A stretch of DNA of 64,000 nt from Nemertoderma westbladi. Taxonomy: Eukaryota; Xenacoelomorpha; Nemertodermatida; Nemertodermatidae. Of the stretch, positions 19,816 to 30,817 are shown in pieces. The stretch covers positions 1 to 64,000 of the forward strand of contig JAUCBJ010007231.1 of NCBI GenBank assembly GCA_032718475.1. Direction: 5' to 3'. Below the pieces are notes generated by a model. That model searched no databases. It was not told the DNA's origin and saw only the letters and a list, made by a program, of their open reading frames with translations. Each line of letters opens with the position of its first letter. Position 1 is the first letter of the stretch. Both the position numbers and the translations under genes were made by a program.

Positions 19816-22240
19816 CTTTTAGATTACTTATTTTACTAATTTTAAGCTCAAAACACCATTTTTCATTGATAAAGTTAGTTACGATATAATATTACCTGTT
19901 TCAGTTAAGCCATGATTTACTGAGGGTTTTAATGCCCAATCAGTGCAGTGCCATTATACACATATCCTACCTCCCATTGGCTGTATCATTCTATTACGGT
20001 TAATTTAATATAATTTTTTATTATATAGCTTGGTTGGTTGGATGCTGGCTCACTGTGTACATGTTATTTCATGTTATTACACCTCACATGCATGGCTATA
20101 ATGGGCTAGTCAGGTTTTAATGACTGGCAAATATTACATGTCCTGGTCTAATGTCTAGGTCTAATTGTTAATAATTGAATTATATTATCCGTTATTTTAT
20201 TGATATTCTGCTAGTAAATTCAATGTGCTGCTATTATTTGCTTAATATATCGCCGATATTACTGAATCAAGAAAGTTTTACACGCGCCACAACAGGTGGG
20301 TTACTATAATTAAGTATCAGTGATAATCTGGACAATTGTATCAGATTTGTGTGTTGTCTTACCTCTGATTTACTAAATAATTAATATATGGCGATATTTC
20401 AGACCATTATTATAAGCAAGGCTCTTATCATTAATTATATCACGATTGAGAGTTGTCACAAGTTGAATACTGTAGCGATATCAATATAATTAGACCAAAG
20501 ACAAGATACAATACATTTCCTCTAAAGGGAAACACAGTTGCCAGACTTGAGTCCTTACAGAATTAATTAGTCAGACATTTGCTTGTTATACTGTGTTGCC
20601 ACACCCCCCCAGTATCATATCTCAGTTAAATACAATAGATAATCAAATACCATACCAAACTAAATAAAATATAGAGCAAATCAATGCATGTAGGGAAAAA
20701 GGGGTAGAATAAACAGATACATTGAGCGGCCCTTTGTTGAAGGTCTACTAGCGCCATTCCGTTCTTTGTATCAGACTAGATGGTTAAAGCTTATCTGCAT
20801 GTATTTACAGCGTAATCAGTATAAGGTCACAATATATGAAATTGAGATTGATAGAACATATTTTTGTCAAATGCGCTAACATCAATCATGAAATGTAAAG
20901 TGTTCGCGCTTTTAGACCTTTAATAGTTTAACCTGCTAATTTATATGTCTATTAATACCTGACAGCCCACTATAAATGAACACAGCCAAAGCCTGTCTAG
21001 CGCGGCATATGACCCACCGGAGGTGGGAGACTGGATTCGATGGCAGAGAGATCCATAGGACACTTCGTATTATTCGATTGATCATTACTATATAATCTCC
21101 AAAAACTATGCTTATTTTCAGTTAAATACCAACAGTTCCTTTTAGGTGCTGCGCTCTAAATGCTACACAGAGATATGACTTTTACTAATTAAAACGGGTG
21201 GACAAAAGACAACACAAATGTTTACATCCTTTGGGGATGTATTTATTGAACGTTCACACTCATACACGGACGGGCAATAATACTGAAACACGCTAATTTG
21301 CCAACAGTCAGCAATATTACTCGCATATAAGAAGAACTTAACTCACGTATGTTGGGGACTATGAAACAGCATAAACTCATAAAACTCATAACATAAACAG
21401 CACAAACCACTGTTGTTTGAACTATGCAATTGTGAATAGTAAACCCCTCCGTTTACCTCAATAAATCATGAAAACCAAGAGATCCACTGGTTATTCTTAA
21501 GTATTCTCCAACTATTAACATTAATGCATATGTTACAAATTACAACAGATCATAACAGCATAAAACAGTATGAAATGCGGTGTTGCGGCAATATCAGACA
21601 GCCAGGATGTGTTGCAGTGAGAGTAGTGAGTATGCAACTCACACGTGTAATGTGCAGACATATGAACATGAGTGCGACGAGTGAGGATGTGCGGATGTGT
21701 AATAGATTTGCATTCTATGCCTCTCTGGCTGCTGGTGTTTCTGGGCGCAAAGTCAGGAAGTGTATAAACACTCACACTAAGGGGTTGCAAGAATATTCTC
21801 GCCTGAAGTAGTCGACAAGGCATGAATGCTGTAGCTCTACGCCTCTAATGCTGTAGAATGCTACAGAACGTCGAACGCTGTAGAACCTATGGAATCCGTC
21901 AGAACTTCCAATCAGGGACCAGTTACCATGCCATCAAACCGTAACCAATGGATCCGGTAATTCAGACTATGGGGTGAAGAAGGGGGAAAGTATACTGATT
22001 GGATGGTGAATAACACAGAAGTATGTTAACAAAGAGAATGCTGTTCAATGGCTGGTGATTTCGTAATCTGGGCAGCAGGGTTTCTGTAAGAGTATATGGG
22101 GAAGTTCTATGCTTAGAATAAACACTGGAGGGAGTAAGTTTATATCAGTTCATAAAATACAAAGTTTTTAAGAGTTTTTTTAAGGTTTAGAGTAACCAGC
22201 GCATTGTGTAAAAAGGGGACATTTTGGCCGCAAAAGCTTT
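19816..22240. mobile_element. Unclassified insertion splitting LINE-F
   Basis: About 2.4 kb with no coding similarity separates two parts of the LINE-F RT. The flanks (on the minus strand, gtcacttt at the left end and ttcacacg at the right end) suggest a short TCAC-type target duplicate, but ends are approximate. Its right part contains repeat copy 2 (20890-21520), shared with the start of the window. Confidence 0.5.
20890..21520. repeat. Dispersed non-coding repeat, copy 2
   Basis: Aligns in blocks with 110-800 in the same orientation (see that entry). Being inside a 2.4 kb insertion into a LINE, it is mobile or carried by a mobile element. Confidence 0.5.
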
Positions 22241-23004
22241 AACAAAGTGACAATCTGCTCTATACAACTATGCCCACTTTGTGCGCCAGCTCGACATTTG
22301 TCAAATGAGCACCAGAGTGCAAGACAAGCACAAATGAGCAGGTCATACAATTTGGCTAAAGAGTTCAGTATACTAATACCACAGTAGTTACCGCAACACA
22401 ATCTGCTCCCAGATTTAAACAGGATTACAAGTTTACTACTAGACCATCCTAATGGGTACCAAAAGTTAGTAAACACAATGTTAAAAATACTTAGAAAGAA
22501 AAGTAACCAATTTCCAGGCAAATTAACAAAGAAACCTGGGTTTACACCTAAGTAGCTCTTATTTGTGTTCAGGTTGCTGAGGATGTGTGCAAATTCACTC
22601 TTGGTAAAAGGATAATCTAGGATAGGAACGTAGGGTGAATTTCCAACGTCACAGTTCGGAGTACTGTCTTCCACATTGTCTCCAAGCAGACCTGTGAAAT
22701 GATCGGTGAATGAATTCGCATTCCCTCGGGGTGTCCTGTACATGCTCAACACAAGGACTTCCTTTCCAGTTGATCCCTTTCCAGATCTTGGCAGAATCAT
22801 TGCATTCCAGTAGATGTTGCATTGGTTACTGAGTGGGCCCCACGACTCCGCTGTTTCAGTTCCGAATTTTGAAACAGATTTAGCAGCGGCTGAGTTTATA
22901 GTATCAGTTGCCTCACAAAGTACTTGTTCGATGTTGTCTCGGTTGTCTATCGAGTTCATGTCCGGTGGGTTTTTAGTTATTAGGATGTCTCTAAAACGAG
23001 TCAT
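22180..23004 (-). pseudogene. LINE-F linker and RT N-terminal half
   Basis: A 274-codon open frame. EVLVLSMYRTPRGNANSFTDHF and YPFTKSEFAHILSNLNTNKS are pre-RT blocks, and KSGSRLCCGNYCGISILNSLAKLYDLL, AGAQSGHSCIEQIVTLL are RT motifs 1-2 as in LINE-E. The frame runs about 20 codons into the insertion and stops. No catalytic Asp lies in this part. Confidence 0.75.
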
Positions 23005-23815
23005 GTTCTTTCATTCTACTAGTCTTCATTCATTATCTGAGTCATTCTCTTAGTAAATGTGTTGTAATCTCCTAACATGGAAGAGCAGATAGATAGATCA
23101 TCCCAGCTGTTACAGGGAAGGATGTCTAGCTTTGATTTGATGCAAATCGCTGCATGATCTTATATATGCATTGAACTGTCCATCCAAACGCCCTTCGATA
23201 TCATTCGCCATGTTGCTTGATGCCAAGGCAAGATCTACCTCCGAAATCCAACACTGACCTTTCCTGCAGGATAACCACCTAAACAGTTTCCATCATGATT
23301 CAGATGATTGAGAACCGTAGTCCCTGTCTCTTTACAATTTGCGTTTAGTACTCGTCCACTTTCGTTTACTGTATAGTCTACAACATCACTGGAGCTATAA
23401 CCCAAATTAACTACAACTATAATCCTGTCACTGAGTTCTAAGCGAACCTTTTCATGCAGAAAACTGAAGCAACTGGGTTCAAAGAATGGCGAATCCTTTG
23501 GTATGATGTAATACCCACCAATCGAAATATTCTGGCAACAAGCTAGCTTGAACCATATTTGACCTTCTATGCCTAGTTCCAAATTAATTAAACGCTTAAG
23601 TCGGGTTTAATAAGTAGCATAATACCTCCTCGGTGCGAGTGTTTAGAAGGGTTGCAGTATGATATAAAACCTGGTATATATAGCTGAGCTGGCGTTTTCG
23701 TTTCTAGTACGAATACAATGTCAAAGTTATAAATTCTAATGTTTTATCATCTAATAGTTTGTCACATATGCCCCACACATTCCAAGTTCATAAGGACAGG
23801 CACCTGGGTTGTACC
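23005..23815 (-). pseudogene. LINE-F endonuclease domain (broken)
   Basis: From about 23800 down: NVWGICDKLLDD, then FDIVFVLETKTPAQLYIPGF, HRGGIMLLIKPDLSV, a stop, then the open frame 23235-23582 (IWFKLACCQNISIGGYYIIP; RIIVVVNLG..SSDVVDYT). The block order E-T-K, RGG, ACCQ...YYIP, N matches an AP-like endonuclease that nicks target DNA. The G-D-L/F-N motif is damaged. Confidence 0.68.
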
Positions 23816-23823
23816 GCATGTCC

Positions 23824-24690
23824 CTAGAACAGATTTGGGTTAACATAACAATCCATCACTACCCTGTCCCATAGCAGTGTGCGATTTTTGTAGTCATACT
23901 GGATACTCGTACTCGTACCTTGATTCTCAGGTTTACCCTTTTCCTCCCATTTACATTGATGAAGGCACCCCATCTCTTTCCTCACAGCTGGATGTACATC
24001 TTTATTAATATAGACGCGGTCGAACTGTGCAGCACCCTTCAGGTTCTTCGCTCTTCTTAAGATCCTATCATGGGTGTTGCGATCTGGTACTGTTACCATT
24101 ATTGGGCGTTTAGAAGTATCGCTGCTAGAGGTTTTGGGTTTGCCTAATTGTTGGGCTGTAATATTAGCTGCTGGGATATCGGGTGTCAACCCAGTGACTT
24201 CAAAAATCTCCTTAACATTCTTGATAACAGTGGTATTATCATCAGGCATAGTTGAGTTCTCGACCACTCCTGTTATTATGATATTTTTCTCACAAGACTT
24301 TTCATCCAGTGTAATGAGGAATGTTTGTTGGTTACGTATGATTCCGAATGCTTTGCCTAGATCTTTGGATAGGCTGACTACCTCATTGCGCATCTTATTA
24401 GATTCGCTCACTTCTTTCCGGCTTTTAAGGCTTTTAATCTCATCAAGTGCAGCTTTTAGTGTTTTGTTCATTATTGTGTCGCCAGCAATACCACTAGCCA
24501 ATTGGGCGTCGGTAGAGTTAGTAGTACACTGTTGGATATCCTCCTCATGGTACAAATCCAATAAAGATTTCAGCTGATCTTTGTTAGCCTTTTTTAACTG
24601 AGCAAGGTTGTGTACATAACAAATTATTATGGCGAGTTGTATGCTTACTGAGCATATCATATGGTACTGCAGCCTTATCTTCCGAAACAA
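23824..24690 (-). CDS. LINE-F ORF1, coiled-coil nucleic-acid-binding protein
   Basis: An open 288-codon frame. A hydrophobic N-terminal stretch (IQLAIIICYVHNLAQLKKA) may come from an upstream extension. A charged, coiled-coil-like region (LKAALDEIKSLKSRKEVSESN) is followed by a basic domain: IIITGVVENSTMPDDN, GKPKTSSSDTSKRPIMVTVPD, HDRILRRAKNLKGAAQFDRV, YINKDVHPAVRKEMG. That is the layout of LINE ORF1 proteins (coiled coil, RRM-like, basic C-terminal domain), which coat element RNA. It directly precedes the endonuclease on the same strand. Confidence 0.72.
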   Translation of the reverse strand: MFRKIRLQYHMICSVSIQLAIIICYVHNLAQLKKANKDQLKSLLDLYHEEDIQQCTTNSTDAQLASGIAGDTIMNKTLKAALDEIKSLKSRKEVSESNKMRNEVVSLSKDLGKAFGIIRNQQTFLITLDEKSCEKNIIITGVVENSTMPDDNTTVIKNVKEIFEVTGLTPDIPAANITAQQLGKPKTSSSDTSKRPIMVTVPDRNTHDRILRRAKNLKGAAQFDRVYINKDVHPAVRKEMGCLHQCKWEEKGKPENQGTSTSIQYDYKNRTLLWDRVVMDCYVNPNLF

Positions 24691-24700
24691 TAGCTAACAT

Positions 24701-25553
24701 CCGCAAATGGCGATGAGATCAATTAGTTAGATGAAACAACCATCTTCCAACTAAAGTACTAACTACATGGGCTATTCAAAGTTAATATCGAAATATATCT
24801 GAGAGCGAAATAGCTGAGACTCGTCAGCCAATTTTTTATTCAACTCCAGCAACAGAAAGATAAATTCTTTGGAAATATTCTATGTGAACACAGATGCTGT
24901 GGTCGAGCAATATGTACATCATGTCCTGGAATATAGTGTCATTATTAAGGTACCTGCCACCCCCCCCCCCCCCCCCCCCAAATTTACTACAAATCTTAAT
25001 GAGAATACATTAAATTTGAAACAGAGATAGTTTCACCTCCCTCCTTCTCGGTGGGAGCCCAGGTACCTGAATAACAACACTATATTCAAAATGTAAATAA
25101 TCCCGATAAACCCTATCATTATTATCTGTGTAATTTGGAATCATTTTAGTATTCCCGAGCAGCTAACCTTAAATATATATTATACATATTTTTAAACAGC
25201 TTCATGATTTCACTCAACTATGTAAGGTGCGTTTTTTTGCCTCTATTGCATTATCCTTGATCTTATTGTATCGCAATTTATATCATGTGATGTATATATT
25301 TTATGTATTAAAATCATCCGTGCATTTTAAATATTTTATTATATAGTAATTTTATTTTATTAAATAGCTTTTTTTTTTTAATTATAGCCAGCAGGGGCAA
25401 AAGCCGTACCATAATGATGAATTAAATCCCAGCATTTAATTTAATGAAGAAAGCTTAAAGATTATAACAAAATTAATCTTATTTATCTTATTAATTTATT
25501 ATCCTAATCTTATTATTAAGGAATTTTGTATATATCATTATCTAAATTTTTAG
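24701..25553. other. Intron end with poly-C tract
   Basis: There is a C run of about 18 at 24961-24979 and otherwise AT-rich sequence. It ends in the acceptor taaatttttag (25541-25553) of the last GPCR exon. Confidence 0.5.
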
Positions 25554-25796
25554 GTAATAATTGCTGCATATCTTCTCTGCTGGGGTCCATTCGTTATTGT
25601 TAATGTATCTGACATGAAGAGCCAATGGGGTCAGCCCATTTACCTTGTTGTAATATCTTTGGCACATTTCAACAGCGCCCTTAATAGCATTCTTTATGGC
25701 ATAATGAATTCTTCATTTCGGCAAGGCTATGCCAAGGTTAGATCAAAATTAAGGTCTGCTAATTATTTAATACAGCTTGATAAATGTAATCGATAA
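25554..25796 (+). CDS. Melatonin receptor-like GPCR, last exon with TM6, TM7 and C-terminus
   Basis: It opens in phase 0 with VIIAAYLLCWGPFVIVNVSD (TM6 with the CWxP switch motif) and continues through a short ECL3 (MKSQWGQP) to TM7, YLVVISLAHFNSALNSILYG, where NSILY stands for NPxxY. Melatonin receptors carry NAxxY, so loss of the Pro fits that family. Helix 8 (SSFRQGYAKVRSKLR) and a short tail ending KCNR precede TAA at 25794-25796. The four exons give about 228 residues from TM3 on. No AATAAA was seen close downstream. Confidence 0.9.
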   Translation, partial: VIIAAYLLCWGPFVIVNVSDMKSQWGQPIYLVVISLAHFNSALNSILYGIMNSSFRQGYAKVRSKLRSANYLIQLDKCNR

Positions 25797-26095
25797 ATGT
25801 AAAACGTTTGTTTCTTCAAACTGTCTGACTGTCTTTGCTATGTTTTACGCCGTTACGGTAACCGCGCGCTTTAGCATGTTGGGCTAAGGGTAGGCGTCGT
25901 GGGCTCACTATTCGGAAGCGACGGAAGGAGAGTTGGAGGATCCAATGCACGGCACTAATGGCGGGGCTGATGGCCACGGTCATTAAAATTGAAGACCGGG
26001 GGCCGGTCGCCATTAAGGCTGTAAGGGGGAAGGTAACCTAGATCTTGTGTCTTTGACTGCTGATTAGTTAGATGGAAAGATCATATTGATTTAGG
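25797..26095. other. 3' flank of GPCR, locally GC-rich
   Basis: The stretch 25850-26030 is GC-richer than its surroundings (ccgcgcgctttagc, gaccgggggccggtc). It may be a repeat fragment; nothing identifiable. Confidence 0.35.
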
Positions 26096-26109
26096 TGATC
26101 TTATCCGAT

Positions 26110-26236
26110 TACACTAATGCTATGCTAAATGTGGCTAATGCTATGCTAAATGTGGCTAATGCTATGCTAAATGTGGCTAATGCTATGCTAAATATGGCTA
26201 ATGCTATGCTAAATGTGGCTAATGCTACGCTAACGC
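26110..26236. repeat. 21-bp tandem repeat, ~6 copies
   Basis: The unit aatgctatgctaaatgtggc plus t repeats with single substitutions. The open frame across it (ANAMLNV repeats) is an artefact of a unit length divisible by three. Confidence 0.92.
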
Positions 26237-27185
26237 TATATGTTATTGCTGCACTTATTGTTATTGTATTGTTCCGAAATGCTTGATTCTATTGTAATGT
26301 TTTAGATAAGCGCTATTTGATTGTTTTATATTTCTAAATTTATGCTTGTTAAATTGCTGTTAGGTCAATTAATACGGTATTTAGGCTGTGTCTAGTGTAA
26401 TCTAGTAGCGTAACTAGTTAGCGTTACAAATTCTGGAATACCTAGTAATTAGTTCGCAACCCCGTACGTTTGAGTAACTGTAGTTTATGATAGTATTTAG
26501 AACAAAATAAGGATTTCGTACGCTGCACTGCGGAGAATAGTTATGGTTATTTACACTTAGGAAATATCTCTGACTAATTTACGCTAGGCGGTTATCCTAA
26601 AATACTGGGTTCGCAAGTTTACAGTAGTCGCAAGCGTAGCAAAGCAGTAATATTGCTGATTACAGTCAATGCTAAGATTATCAGAATTAAATAAATGATT
26701 TTTCGCCTTTATTCGCAACATTAAATATTCTCACATTCAACATTTGTCCGCCTGACGAACTGCTTTCTTTCTCTGTGATTGGTGAACAATAGAGTGTCCA
26801 ATCACCCACACTCGTATTAAGTAGCTTGGGAAGCCAAATCATGTTTATTGTTTTGGTTATTTCTGTTTTGGCTTGTGCTTAGGGCAATTACCTTGGTATG
26901 TTATAGTTTCATTAAACCCTTTGGCGGTTTGTTTCATTCGAAAATACAAACATATCAAAAGAAAGGACCCCCTTTGAGATTTCTTTAACAATTAATGTTA
27001 GTCGAACGGATGAAGTGGCATTCACCAGCGGTTACATAGTGTAAGGATGATAGAAATAAAATGAAATATTGAGGGTCTTTAGCTTCTTTATTATATTAAT
27101 TAAAGGGGTCTGCATCAGACTATGTAACTAGCAGCTAACAGGAAGAGTAGAGGCAGAGGGTCTATATAAATATAAGTTTTAAAGG
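26237..27185. other. Intergenic, nothing recognised
   Basis: Mixed AT-rich sequence without recognisable coding similarity, arrays or RNA genes. Confidence 0.4.
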
Positions 27186-27189
27186 GGAA

Positions 27190-28190
27190 TATAAAACTTG
27201 CAATTAATAATACTTAATAAAACTTGCAATTAATAATACTTAATAAAACTTGCAATTAATAATACTTAATAAAACTTGCAATTAATAATACTTAATAAAA
27301 CTTGCAATTAATAATACTTAATAAAACTTGCAATTAATAATACTTAATAAAACTTGCAATTAATAATAATACGTAATAAAACTTGCAATTAATAATATTT
27401 AATAAAACTTGCAATTAATAATACTTAATAAAACTTGGAATTAATAATACTTAATAAAACTTGCAATTAATAATACTTAACAAAACTTGGAATTAATAAT
27501 ACTTAATAAAACTTGCAATTAATAATACTTAATGAAACTTGCAATTAATAATACTTAATAAAACTTGCAATTAATAATACTTAATAAAAACTTGCAATTA
27601 ATAATACTTAATAAAACTTGCAATTAATAATACTTAATAAAACTTGCAATTAATAATACTTAATAAAACTTGCAATTAATAATACTTAATAAAACTTGCA
27701 ATTAATAATACTTAATAAAACTTGCAATTAATAATACTTAACAAAACTTGCAATTGATAATACTTAATAAAACTTGCAATTAATAATACTTAATAACACT
27801 TGCAATTAATAATACTTAATAAAACTTGCAATTAATAATACTTAATAAAACTTGCAATTAATAATACTTAATAAAACTTGCAATTAATAATACTTAATAA
27901 AACGTGCAATTAATAATACTTAATAAAACTTGCAATTAATAATACTTAATAAAACTTGCAATTAATAATACTTAATAAAACTTGCAATTAATAATACTTA
28001 ACAAAACTTGCAATTAATAATACTTAATAAAACTTGCAATTAATAATACTTAATAAAACTTGCAATTAATAATACTTATTCAAACTTGCAATTAATAATA
28101 CTTAACAAAACTGGCAATTAATAATACTTAATAAAACTTGCAATTAATAATACTTAATAAAACTTGCAATTAATAATACTTAAATAATAT
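27190..28190. repeat. 26-bp AT-rich minisatellite, ~38 copies
   Basis: The unit aataaaacttgcaattaata plus atactt repeats from about 27190 to 28190, with rare variants (ttggaatt, acgtaat, aacaaaac). Each unit contains an AATAAA hexamer, so the plus strand carries dozens of polyadenylation signals in series. Confidence 0.95.
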
Positions 28191-28434
28191 TAATAATAAA
28201 AAGTTTATGAACATTACGATTATCACCTGCAGCACTAAAATAGACACGATTTCACAATACTTCCTCACAGTTTCTGTCCACATGTTTGTGAATGTTTGCA
28301 CAGGTGCCGGTATTTGAGAATCTGTAATTTTCCTTTTTTGGAAGCATTACCAAACGAATGAAGTTTTCGTTTTCCATTTCTTTTTTTTTTTTGGTACTGG
28401 TGTTTCCTTCTAATCCATGGCTGGGATTTCCCAA

Positions 28435-29640
28435 GTTCCCATTCTCTTTCCTACTTTCGCCATTATTTATTTGAGATGTAGATTACGTACCGGTTTGTCC
28501 TTCTAATCCACGGCTGGGATTTCCCAAGTTCCCATTCTCTTTCCTACTTTCGCCGTTATTTATTTGAGATGTAGATTACGTACCGGTTTGTCCTTCTAAT
28601 CCACGGCTGGGATTTCCCAAGTTCCCATTCTCTTTCCTACTTTCGCCATTATTTATTTGAGATGTACATTACGTACCGGTTTGTCCTTCTAATCCACGGC
28701 TGGGATTTCCCAAGTTCCCATTCTCTTTCCTACTTTCGCCGTTATTTATTTGAGATGTACATTTCGTACCGGTTTGTCCTTCTAATCCACGGCTGGGATT
28801 TCCCAAGTTCCCATTCTCTTTCCTACTTTCGCCGTTATTTATTTGAGATGTACATTACGTACCGGTTTGTCCTTCTAATCCACGGCTGGGATTTCCCAAG
28901 TTCCCATTCTCTTTCCTACTTTCGCCGTTATTTATTTGAGATGTAGATTACGTACCGGTTTGTCCTTCGAATCCACGGCTGGGATTTCCCAAGTTCCCAT
29001 TCTCTTTCCTACTTTCGCCGTTATTTATTTGAGATGTACATTTCGTACCGGTTTGTCCTTCTAATCCACGGCTGGGATTTCCCAAGTTCCCATTCTCTTT
29101 CCTACTTTCGCCGTTATTTATTTGAGATGTAGATTACGTACCGGTTTGTCCTTCTAATCCACGGCTGGGATTTCCCAAGTTCCCATTCTCTTTCCTACTT
29201 TCGCCGTTATTTATTTGAGATGTAGATTTCGTACCGGTTTGTCCTTCTATCCACGGCTGGGATTACGTGAGTTCCCTTTCCTACTTTCGCCATTATTTAT
29301 TTGAGATGTACATTTCGTACCGGTTTGTCCTTCTAATCCACGGCTGGGATTTCCCAAGTTCCCATTCACTTTCCTACTTTCGCCATTATTTATTTGAGAT
29401 GTACATTTCGTACCGGTTTGTCCTTCTAATCCACGGCTGGGATTTCCCAAGTTCCCATTCTCTTTCCTACTTTCGCCGTTATTTATTTGAGATGTAGATT
29501 ACGTACCGGTTTGTCCTTCTAATCCACGGCTGGGATTTCCCAAGTTCCCATTCTCTTTCCTACTTTCGCCGTTATTTATTTGAGATGTAGATTACGTACC
29601 GGTTTGTCCTTCTAATCCACGGCTGGGATTACGTGAGCTT
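28435..29640 (-). repeat. 93-bp (31-codon) minisatellite, ~13 copies, coding-like on minus strand
   Basis: The plus-strand unit contains ttgtccttctaatccacggc, tgggatttcccaagttccca, ttctctttcctactttcgcc and ttatttatttgagatgtaga before accggt. On the minus strand each unit is 31 codons: GNPSRGLEGQTGT, then K or stop, then a CTSQINNGESRKENGNL-type block. About five units have an aaa lysine at the variable codon; the others have TAA. One unit near 29255-29285 is shortened. The plus-strand frames (YRFVLLIHGWDFP) are shadows. Confidence 0.9.
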
Positions 29641-29813
29641 CCTTTCCCTTTCCTACTTTCGCCTTTGTTTCCTTCCGCTGACGGGTTGACATAGAAGATA
29701 CTATGACGTGGTTGAGATGATGTAGTCCTCTCTAAGGACGAAACAAACTGGTTAAATGCTTCATTGTCTTTAGTATCACCACCAGGCAGTATATATTTAC
29801 CATTACACCACAT
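29592..29813 (-). CDS. Unknown small ORF running into the 93-bp array
   Basis: A 73-codon minus-strand frame. Residues 1-45 (MWCNGKYILPGGDTKDNEAF; NQFVSSLERTTSSQPRHSIF) are unrelated to the repeat. Residues from about 46 (NPSAEGNKGESRKGKGSSRNPSRGLEGQTGT) grade into the 31-residue unit and end at the TAA of its variable codon. It may be the N-terminal exon of a gene whose C-terminal part is the repeat, or chance. A final piece left of the array (28252-28434, minus: GLEGNTSTKKKKEMENENFI...) is in coding-like continuation. I do not recognise a family. Confidence 0.35.
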   Translation of the reverse strand: MWCNGKYILPGGDTKDNEAFNQFVSSLERTTSSQPRHSIFYVNPSAEGNKGESRKGKGSSRNPSRGLEGQTGT

Positions 29814-30003
29814 TATGGAATTGGATTTCAGTTCATGTTGATATTATTGTTTGGTCACTTCGAGTCCAGTAATACTCTGTTAGTGCCGACCCTGACAGTG
29901 AAAATTAAACAGGAATATTAAATTTGTAGACTTTTTAACAAAAACGGAATATAGTAGTTTGGTAAGTAGCAAATTAAATAATGTCACAACAACTGTAAAT
30001 ATT

Positions 30004-30010
30004 GTCATAC

Positions 30011-30041
<31 letters not shown>

Positions 30042-30060
30042 TGTATGTATGTATGTATAT
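30004..30060. repeat. (TATG)n microsatellite
   Basis: About 12 units of tatg/atgt. Confidence 0.95.
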
Positions 30061-30311
30061 TTATGTCAATATAAGAATTGAATAGGGATATATTGAATTG
30101 GGAAAAGCTGATAGGTAGATCCCAGGAAGGTAATGTGTCTACGTACTGTATGGTATAATTGGATTAGGTAACATATTATTATATGGTGTCTACTTGAAGC
30201 GCATGGTTAGGTAGAATACACATAACGATAAGTAATGGGTGGCTGGTGAATATTTACAGAAGAAGGAAAACAAAAAACAGGAAAATCAAAAAACAGAGAG
30301 AGAATCCGGAA

Positions 30312-30392
30312 ATTATATTTTAATTTATATCTATACATATATTTTAATTTATATCTATACGTATATTTTAATTTATATCTATACGTATATTT
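30312..30392. repeat. 24-bp tandem repeat, 3 copies
   Basis: The unit attttaatttatatctatac plus gtat occurs three times. Confidence 0.85.
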
Positions 30393-30817
30393 TTCCTCCA
30401 TTTACATAAATTTTACTGTAATTAGCCGATTTGCTATCAAATATAAATTAAACAAACTCGCGTGATTTAACCTAACTACTGTAACAATGATTTTTATTAA
30501 TTTTTTAGGTTTTTCCATGTTTGAAAGTAATGTGCAGAAATAGAAAGGACCCCTCAACGGACACAGTACTAAGAGATACAACTGTTTCAACCATCAGCGG
30601 CCCACAAATGACCAGCACCGAGACCTTAAATTAATGATTAATAGAAAATATTAATTAATATAAATTTGTCCTTCGTCAGCGGATTTAATTTACAGTAAAA
30701 TATTATTTAATTTATTTAATTATAAATTAAATATTGGACGTGGGATCATATTGAATACCCAACCCACTGCCACACCCTCTAAAATCTACAAATATTAGCG
30801 AAAATGACTGATTAATA
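30393..30817. other. AT-rich, nothing recognised
   Basis: No gene or repeat seen. Contains 'aaaggacccctcaacgg' near 30543. Confidence 0.4.

Larger units (their letters stand above)
18890..24700 (-). mobile_element. LINE-F: ORF1-EN-RT element, antisense in GPCR intron, with internal insertion
   Basis: Read from about 24700 down: an ORF1 (23824-24690), endonuclease (about 23000-23815), RT N-terminal half (about 22240-22700), an inserted block (about 19816-22240), RT continuing at 19557-19815, and a C-terminal zinc-finger-like end at 18896-19351. The RT resumes on the far side of the insertion at the expected residue (TIDLAVKKSKNTK, then FVLFIDFFKAYDRV), showing that one element was split. Frames are broken in several places. 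Confidence 0.78.

Noticed and set aside
21524-21823. Opposed 95- and 96-codon frames
   Set aside because: No recognisable motif, both strands open by chance over the same bases, inside a non-coding insertion.
28662-29497. Plus-strand frames with repeated YRFVLLIHGWDFPSSHS
   Set aside because: Antisense shadows of the 31-codon unit. The minus strand has the more protein-like composition and a unique leader.
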